Shown one piece after another: positions 58,390 through 64,000 of a stretch of 64,000 nucleotides of DNA; position 1 is the stretch's first letter; every line of letters begins with the position of its first letter. A program made the position numbers and the translations under genes. The stretch spans positions 1 through 64,000 of the forward strand of contig PUQB01000828.1 of NCBI GenBank assembly GCA_003024785.1, written 5' to 3'. This stretch comes from Selaginella tamariscina. Lineage: Eukaryota; Streptophyta; Lycopodiopsida; Selaginellales; Selaginellaceae. The notes under the pieces are model-generated. The model saw nothing but the letters and a program-made list of their open reading frames with translations, did not search any database and was not told the DNA's origin.

Positions 58390-61300
58390 CTCTTTAACTG
58401 GCTAACATGAAACACTGGGTGCACCCTCACTCCTTCTGGCAGCCGTAGTCGATATGCCACCTTATCGATACGCTCCAGAATTCATAAGGACCTGAGTACC
58501 TAGGAGACAACTTATATTGTGTCCCTTCGTAAGGCCACAACAGTGTTCCGCCTTACATGTGTGGCAAATACCACTTGGAGATATACATATCCCACTGGAA
58601 CTCTTGGAAGCTTCTGTGCTCATTAACAAACTTAATAGCTCTTTGAGCTGCTTGTAAGTTCTTCTTGCACAAACTCTGAATGTTTCTAAGCTCAACACTC
58701 AGATCTTTAGCTTCCTCATCCATGTTGCCTTGAGCTTTCTTACTTGCTAAACCCAGCTCAAAAGCTGTCTTGGAATGCCGTCCAAACATAGCATAATATG
58801 GACTCATTCCAATGCCACTGTGTCCTTGGCAAATGGGTGACAAAGTCCATAGAGATACTGCCCCATCGCCTGTCTGGAATAGGCAATGGTACTAATAGCC
58901 CACTTGGTTTTTCCTGGGCACCTTTACTTACTGACACTTGTCACAAGTCCTGCAGTACTCTATGATATTAGCTTTCATATTCCTCCAATAGAACCTTCTC
59001 TTGATCAACTCATACGTTTTCCTCCCCCCAAAATGACCAGCCTCCGGGTGATCATGATGGAAATATAGTACCTGGTTGATCAAATGGTCCACATGAGGAA
59101 GATACACACGGCCATTGTAGTACAAAACTCCATCCTAAAATGAGAATGGTGGCTCTAGCTGTCCTCTGAGCTCCTGCACCTCAGCGTCTTGTGCTTGAGC
59201 ATGTTGAACTACCTGGCTAAACTCACTGACCCCTTGTTAATGCATTACATAAGCGTGTTTGGAATTCTCTAACCACTGTGGCTCTCCTAACGCGTGACAA
59301 AGCATCTACCACCACGTTAGCCTTTCCCACACAATGCTCAATAGGAAATTTGCCAAACTCCATGAGCTTAACCATCCAGAGCTTGCTGAGAGTTTAACTC
59401 TTTCTGTTTGAACAGATACACCAAAGTCTTGTGATTTGTAAACACTTTGAAACTTGCACCATAAAGATAGTGCCTCCAAACTCATAATGCATTAACAATA
59501 GCCAGTAGTTCTTGCTCATACGTTGAGTAGTTGCTCTGCAGGATTCAAAGTACGACTCTTATAAGCAATAGGCCTTCCCTCTTGCATAAGTACAACTCCA
59601 ATGGCCACTCCACTTGCATCACATGATACCTCATAAGGCTTAGAGGGATCTGCAATACATAAAACTGGTGCACGTACCAAAGCTTGGAAACTGCTTCTTC
59701 TTAAGCACTTCATGCAAAGGGAACGTCCTTCCTCAAGCAACCTAGTTAACGGAGAAGCTTTCTTGGCATAATCCTTGACATAGCCGTAATAACCAGCCAT
59801 GCCCAAGAAACTCCGTAACTCTTCTGTATTGTTAGGAACTGGCCATTGCTCCACCACTGCCACCTTCTGTGGATCAGTCTTCACTCCACTTGGCGTCACA
59901 ATGTGACCCAAATACTCCACTTTGCACTGAGCAAATGCACATTTGCTCTTCTTTGCATAGAGCTTGTTCTCCCTCAACAACTGAAGAACTCTTCGCAAAT
60001 GCTGCACATGCTCCTTCATATTCTTACTGTAAATAAGAATATCGTTGAGGAAGATCTCCACAAAGTCGTGCAAGTAGTCACCAAACACCTCAGTCGTCAA
60101 CCGAGTGAATGTGACTGGGGCATTTGTTAAGCCGAATGGCATAACAAGTGAACTCGAAATGCCCAACTATCTTGGTGAACACTCTGGCTCCACCGAGATG
60201 ATCCATGATAGTATCCACACATGGCATGGGCATCTGTCCTTCACTGTTTGCTTGTTGAGAGCTCTGTAGTCTATGCACATCCTCATGGTGCCATTTTTCT
60301 TCCTGACAAGCAATACTGGTGCACCAAATGGAGACTTGCTCAGTTGTATGAAGCCATATTCCAATAGCTCCATCACTTGTCTCTTAACCTCTTGCTCCTT
60401 AGCATGGCTCAGTCGGAATGGCTTACGGTAAATGGCTTTCGTACCCTATTCCAGCTCCACACCTCTTGCATGTGGTAGCCATGAGGTAGCTCGGGAGGGA
60501 AGACGTCAGCAAACTCCTCGCACAACAGCTTTGCTCAAGGTGACAGTAAAAGAACTTGTTTGGAGACTCAAGCTTTGTTCCAAACCAAGTGTCTTTCACT
60601 TCACTATACTCAAGCTTCATGTGCTTGGTGCTCCACTTAGATCATGCACTAGCTCGCAAGAAAGAAAGTCTCCACCAGCTGGGTTTTGCCAACCTCTAGC
60701 TAACTCCTCACAACATGTGTGACAACTAAGCCCTCAATCTCGTATTGAGGCACAGTCTTCGTCAGCTCCACCAGCTGGGTTTTGCCAACCTACAGCTGTA
60801 ACTCCTCCACACAAGCATTGTAGCTCTGTGTGATAACTGAGCCCTCAATCTCGTATTGAGGCACAGTCTTCGTGCAGCTCCACCAGCTGGGTTTTGCCAA
60901 CCTACAGCTGTAACTCCTCCACACAAGCACTGTAGCTCTGTGTGATAGCTGAGCCCTCAATCTCGTATTGAGGCACAGTCTTCGCAGCTCCACCAGCTGG
61001 GTTTTGCCAACCTACAGCTGTAACTCCTCCACACAAGCACTGTAGCTCTGTGTGATAGCTGAGCCCTCAATCTCGTATTGAGGCACAGTCTTCGTGTACA
61101 AGCTGCACTCCTCCACTAACTTTGTTGACACAAAGTTATCGCTACTCATGCTATCCACAAGGACTCACACTGGACGCTCACCAAGTCGTCCCTCCACCAC
61201 AATAGCATGTGTGTGTGGCTCCTCCCGTGCCATGTAATTTACCTATTGAGCAAGAACAAATAGAAATTTACCTTGTGGTTTAGAGAAGTCTCTTTTGTGC

Positions 61301-61440
61301 TCCTCTCACACTCCATCTCCTAAAGCTTCTTAGGCGTCTACTTGTCCTTGCTGCCATTGAAACTTTTGCCCTTGGGATTGTTTCTCCTTGGACAATTTGC
61401 CTTTCAGTGTCCAACGTCTCCACACATGTGGTATTATCCC
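58390..61440 (-). pseudogene. Decayed gag-pol of the minus-strand gypsy element
   Basis: In reading order: zinc-knuckle remnant CGDVGH-x-KANCP (about 61425-61390); a four-times duplicated segment (61095-60670); RT fingers [18 protein letters not shown] (60330-60270); a gap in the palm where VFTKI runs straight into VGHFEF; FGLTNAPVTFTRL (60135); catalytic box EIFLNDILIYS (60055-60025), where the usual FLDD is FLND; YLGHIVTPSGVKTDPQK; RNase H CDASGVAIGVVL (59620); integrase zinc site HPEAGHFGGRKTYELIKRRF with CRTCDKC (59035-58930); [14 protein letters not shown] (about 58860); then directly [15 protein letters not shown] (58805) and the C-terminal [18 protein letters not shown] (58435-58385). 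Frameshifts and stops throughout. Not functional. Confidence 0.85.
60665..61095. repeat. Four tandem ~96-115 bp repeats inside the gypsy element
   Basis: Each unit runs from CTCCACCAGCTGGGTTTTGCC through CCTCAATCTCGTATTGAGGC to ACAGTCTTCG, starting near 60670, 60767, 60879 and 60988. On the minus strand each encodes TKTVPQYEIEGS, the protease-flanking region of gypsy polyproteins. CTCAATCTCGTATTGAG is itself an imperfect palindrome. Confidence 0.9.
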
Positions 61441-61483
61441 TTCCCACCAGGCACTTATCTCGAACCTTGGCTCCGATACCAAT

Positions 61484-61728
61484 TGTTAGGCACCACTATG
61501 TACAAACTAGAGACCCTCACAAAAGCACCACTATGTACAAACTAGAGACCCTCACAAACCACCCGACCTCCCCCGAGCTGTCTCTAGTCTTCAGACGCTG
61601 CTCTCCAAAAAGACTTCCAATCTAGTGTGTCCTTAATTCTCTCTTAGATCTAGGTATAGCTCTTTAGGAATATTCTAGCTTATACCTTTCTGGGGAATAT
61701 TCTTTGATTCGTTATACGGGTCGTAACA
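61484..61728 (-). repeat. 5' LTR of the minus-strand gypsy element
   Basis: Adjacent to the primer site on its left in window coordinates and to the CTCAA target duplication on its right. Confidence 0.95.
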
Positions 61729-62361
61729 CTCAAGGCTGAAGGAGGGTTCAAGAAGGTAAAGAAAGATCCTAATGAAATGAAGGCATCAAGATGGGAGGAT
61801 AAACATGTGGAGCTCCTCATTTGTTTTAGGGAAGAGATGCTGGAAGAATTTAGCAAACCCCCAAAACAAGGAGTCAATCTGTGGCAAATTGTGCAGACGA
61901 AAATTGTTGGTAAGCCGTCTTTTTTATTTTTCAATCTTTTTTAATATTGAATTTTGTACAGCACAATCTCCAGATTTCAAAAGGATGCAGAGCCATGTTG
62001 TAATAAGTGGAAAGCAAAGTATGCAGAATATAAAAAGCTGAAGGCATACAATGAAGTCTCTGGCAACAACAGGGAAACAAATAAATGGTATTATCTTATT
62101 GATAAGTTCATGAGTAACAGGGCCCATGTAATCAAAGAAGTACATGGTGGTGCTATTGACAATGAAGGCATTGGACTACCTGCAACTGATGAGGATGCAC
62201 AAGAGACAAAGAAAGGACAAGAAAATAAAGCTTCTAAACTTGGTAATGAACTCAAGGAAACAAGGACTGCCATTATAAACACAGTTAACCAATGGGAAGA
62301 GCGTAAAGTTGTTGTTCTGGAGCGCCTTGAGGGATTTTGTAGCAGCTTGTGGATAAGTTAA

Positions 62362-63270
62362 AATTGTATTTTATTTGTAATGCATGTATTTGGACACACA
62401 CTTTATTTTGCAGACACTGTTGATAATCATATGAAATCATATGTATGGGCGTTTGTATATATCTCAAACAGTAAGTATTCTAATTAATCTTCTTAATCAT
62501 ATTTTATTATTTAAAAACATGCACAAAGCTCTGCAGACATGAATCAGCACCAGCTGCATTGGACCAACTAGTAGAGAAGCACGTGACCAACTAACTTGGA
62601 CCAACTAACTTGCTTGGTAAACTTTGGGGAGGACCGAGCACGTGGCGGAGGTAGAGAAGCACGTGTTATGTGGTATAGAGAGAAAAGAAGAACTTGACTT
62701 TTCTCCAAGAAGATCCGGTACGAAGTCTGTAAACTCAATGCAGAACGTGTACCCCACTTGAAAGTAAGCACATAGAGAGAAAGATGTGTGTGTGTGAGAG
62801 AGAGTCTATATAATGTACTAAATATGCTATATGCAGGGATGATTTGTGAAAAGAACAAGTGTAACTTGACGACTTAACAAGCTATAAATTTTCCAGAGTA
62901 AAGCATGCGTGTATATTACTAGTGTACACATTGAAGATCTCTGCCCCTTGTTACATATTTTACTTTTGATTTGTAGGTGATTATATGTAACACTATTTTG
63001 GCAAGCTCAATGTAACGTAATGAGTTTACTTTAAGCAGTCTCTCTCTCTCTACTTCACATAAATAATAGAAAAAGCAATAATCGACTTACTAGAAAGGAG
63101 TATGTACAGAAACAAAGCACTATATGGGTATCAACTTCCGCCACCTGCATTATTATTTAGAATTTAGTTTGTGGATGTGTGTGTGTGTGTGTTCTTGCAA
63201 GTTGCTAGGGATGTGTTTCTGTGCATATCATATATACATCAGAGATATGAAAGAAGGCCTCTAGTTACAG
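62362..63270. other. Intergenic region between trihelix-like and ABCG genes
   Basis: Contains a possible 3' acceptor (TTTTGCAG, 62415) and CACGTG motifs at 62580 and 62660. I find no exon for the upstream parts of an ABCG transporter, which should be here if the gene were complete. Confidence 0.45.
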
Positions 63271-63941
63271 ACAACGATACGTTTATATTATTGCAATAAA
63301 ATATTGCTCTCCTCTTTGGTACAATGTTCTGGGACATAGGCTCTCAAAGGTGTGTGTGTGTGTGTGTGTGTTTGTGTGTATTAATATCTAACTTGCTCAT
63401 TGGCTTGTAGAAATCGGCAACAAGGTCTTTCGAACTTGATGGGTTCAATGTATGCTACTATTTTGTTTATAGGGGTGTCAAATGCACAAGGTATTCAACC
63501 AGTTGTTGCCGTTGAAAGGACAGTGTATTACAGAGAAAGAGCTGCTGGCATGTACTCTCCTCTTCCTTACGCTTTTGGCCAAGTAAGTATTTATGTATAC
63601 ATATCTCTCTCTCTCTCTCTCTGAGAGAGAGAGAGAGAGAGAGAAGATTGTGGATATGTATTTATATGTGTATGTATGTTGTGTGCAGGTTCTGATTAAC
63701 TACCATACGTATTGGTACAAGCAGTTTCGTATGGGGCCATTGTGTATGCAATGATGCAGTTGGAGTGGACAGCTGCAAAGTTTTTATATTTGTTTTCTTC
63801 CTCTTCTTGACGTTTTTATACTTCACATTCTACAGGATGATGGCTGTTGCAGCAACTCCAAATGAACAGATTGGTGTCATTGCTTCGTCATTGTCTTACT
63901 CCTTTTGGAATCTCTTCTCCGGCTTTTTAATTCCTCAACCT
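63271..63941 (+). CDS. PDR-type ABCG transporter, membrane-domain exons (partial)
   Basis: Three exons of the second ABC2 membrane domain of a full-size ABCG/PDR transporter, which exports lipids, hormones or defence compounds across the plasma membrane. Exon a (about 63271-63349) ends FGTMFWDIGSQR. Exon b (63411-63582) has LSNLMGSMYATILFIG and VVAVERTVYYRERAAGMYS, the hallmark of this family. Exon c (63689-63941) has YVLVQAVSYGAIVYAMMQLE, FYRMMAVAATPNEQ and FWNLFSGFLIPQP. All junctions fit GT-AG and keep phase. Frame is broken by an extra A near 63297, one base near 63697 and one near 63787, mostly at homopolymers. The following intron is (GT)n(GA)n and the gene runs off the window. Earlier exons are not visible upstream. 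Confidence 0.85.
63603..63644. repeat. (CT)n(GA)n palindromic microsatellite in an ABCG intron
   Basis: TCTCTCTCTCTCTCTCTC is followed immediately by GAGAGAGAGAGAGAGAGA, a perfect self-complementary run able to form a hairpin in the intron. Confidence 0.9.
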
Positions 63942-64000
63942 GTAAGTTTGTGTGTGTGCGTGTGTGTGTGCGTGTGTGTGTGTGAGAGAGAGAGAGAGAG

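Larger units (their letters stand above)
58028..61728 (-). mobile_element. Ty3/gypsy LTR retrotransposon, 3.7 kb, internally deleted
   Basis: LTRs of 242 and 245 bp (TGTTAGG/TGTTACG...CGTAACA/CCTAACA, depending on strand) are flanked by exact CTCAA target duplications (58023-58027, 61729-61733). On the minus strand TTGGTATCGGAGCCAAGG (61464-61482) is an initiator-Met-tRNA type primer site. The purine tract is ATGGGGGGAGGAT (58270-58282). gag is almost wholly missing. Confidence 0.96.
57790..62361 (+). pseudogene. Trihelix (Myb/SANT-like) DNA-binding protein, split by a retrotransposon
   Basis: ATG 57790. Exon 1 runs to 57933, then a short intron 57934-57980 (47 bp, GT...TTGCAG). Exon 2 starts EILNENFKKRRGRPL, an AT-hook-like RGRP, and is cut at 58027 by the minus-strand gypsy element. 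It resumes at 61734 (61729-61733 is the CTCAA duplication) with KAEGGFKK and RWEDKHVELLICFREEM. Donor GTAAGC is at 61910. The last exon (from about 61962) has CCNKWKAKYAEYKKLK and NKWYYLIDKFM, then a coiled-coil-like Lys/Glu-rich tail to TAA at 62361. Three Trp-containing helices plus a fourth helix fit a trihelix domain. The phase of the last junction is off by one base. The insertion makes this copy non-functional unless the allele is polymorphic. Confidence 0.72.

Overview
This 64 kb window reads as nuclear DNA of a land plant. The evidence is short GT-AG introns, plant-type telomere-like repeats (TTTAGGG/CCCTAAA), Ty3/gypsy retrotransposons with plant-type primer sites, a plant RanBP2-type zinc-finger protein, a trihelix-like DNA-binding protein and a PDR-type (ABCG) transporter. 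I cannot name the species. The DUF7869-type transposase-like gene and the ParB-like gene would, as far as I remember, fit a seed-free plant better than a flowering crop, but that is inference. Nearly every coding region is broken by one-base indels, often in homopolymers. Either the assembly is of low per-base quality or most genes here are decaying.

Layout. 1-271: last exons of a RanBP2 zinc-finger gene. About 1.93-9.1 kb: copy A of a segmental duplication, with a tandem 1.4 kb unit carrying inverted gene fragments. 9.7-10.9 kb (minus): FCP1/NIF-type HAD phosphatase-like gene. 11.1-14.2 kb (minus): a long gene with a ParB/sulfiredoxin-like domain. 14.35-16.0 kb: a hairpin, then a regular array of an 18-bp palindrome, GGCGGGATTAATCCCGCC, about every 45 bp. 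16-18.5 kb: minisatellite and AT-rich repeats. 18.5-22.9 kb: a 2.2 kb tandem duplication, each half holding another palindrome array inside a predicted leader intron. 22.3-25.4 kb: DUF7869-type transposase-like gene. 25.4-32.9 kb: mostly AT-rich, with a few unrecognised exon-like ORFs. 32.9-42.3 kb: complete Ty3/gypsy element with an unrelated solo LTR inside its reverse transcriptase. 42.8-57.5 kb: copy B of the duplication, with a truncated ParB-like gene, the same hairpin and a fourth array. 57.8-62.4 kb: trihelix-like gene split by a second, minus-strand gypsy element with a perfect 5-bp target duplication. 63.3-63.9 kb: exons of an ABCG/PDR transporter fragment.

The most unusual pattern is that the same palindrome recurs in four arrays and as a single copy in a 61-bp intron. 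It lies 5' of the ParB-like gene in both segmental copies, inside an intron of that gene, and in the leader intron of the transposase-like gene. This looks like a shared binding-site system for one protein: a transposase, a repressor, or, most speculatively, the ParB-like protein itself. The sequence does not prove any of these.
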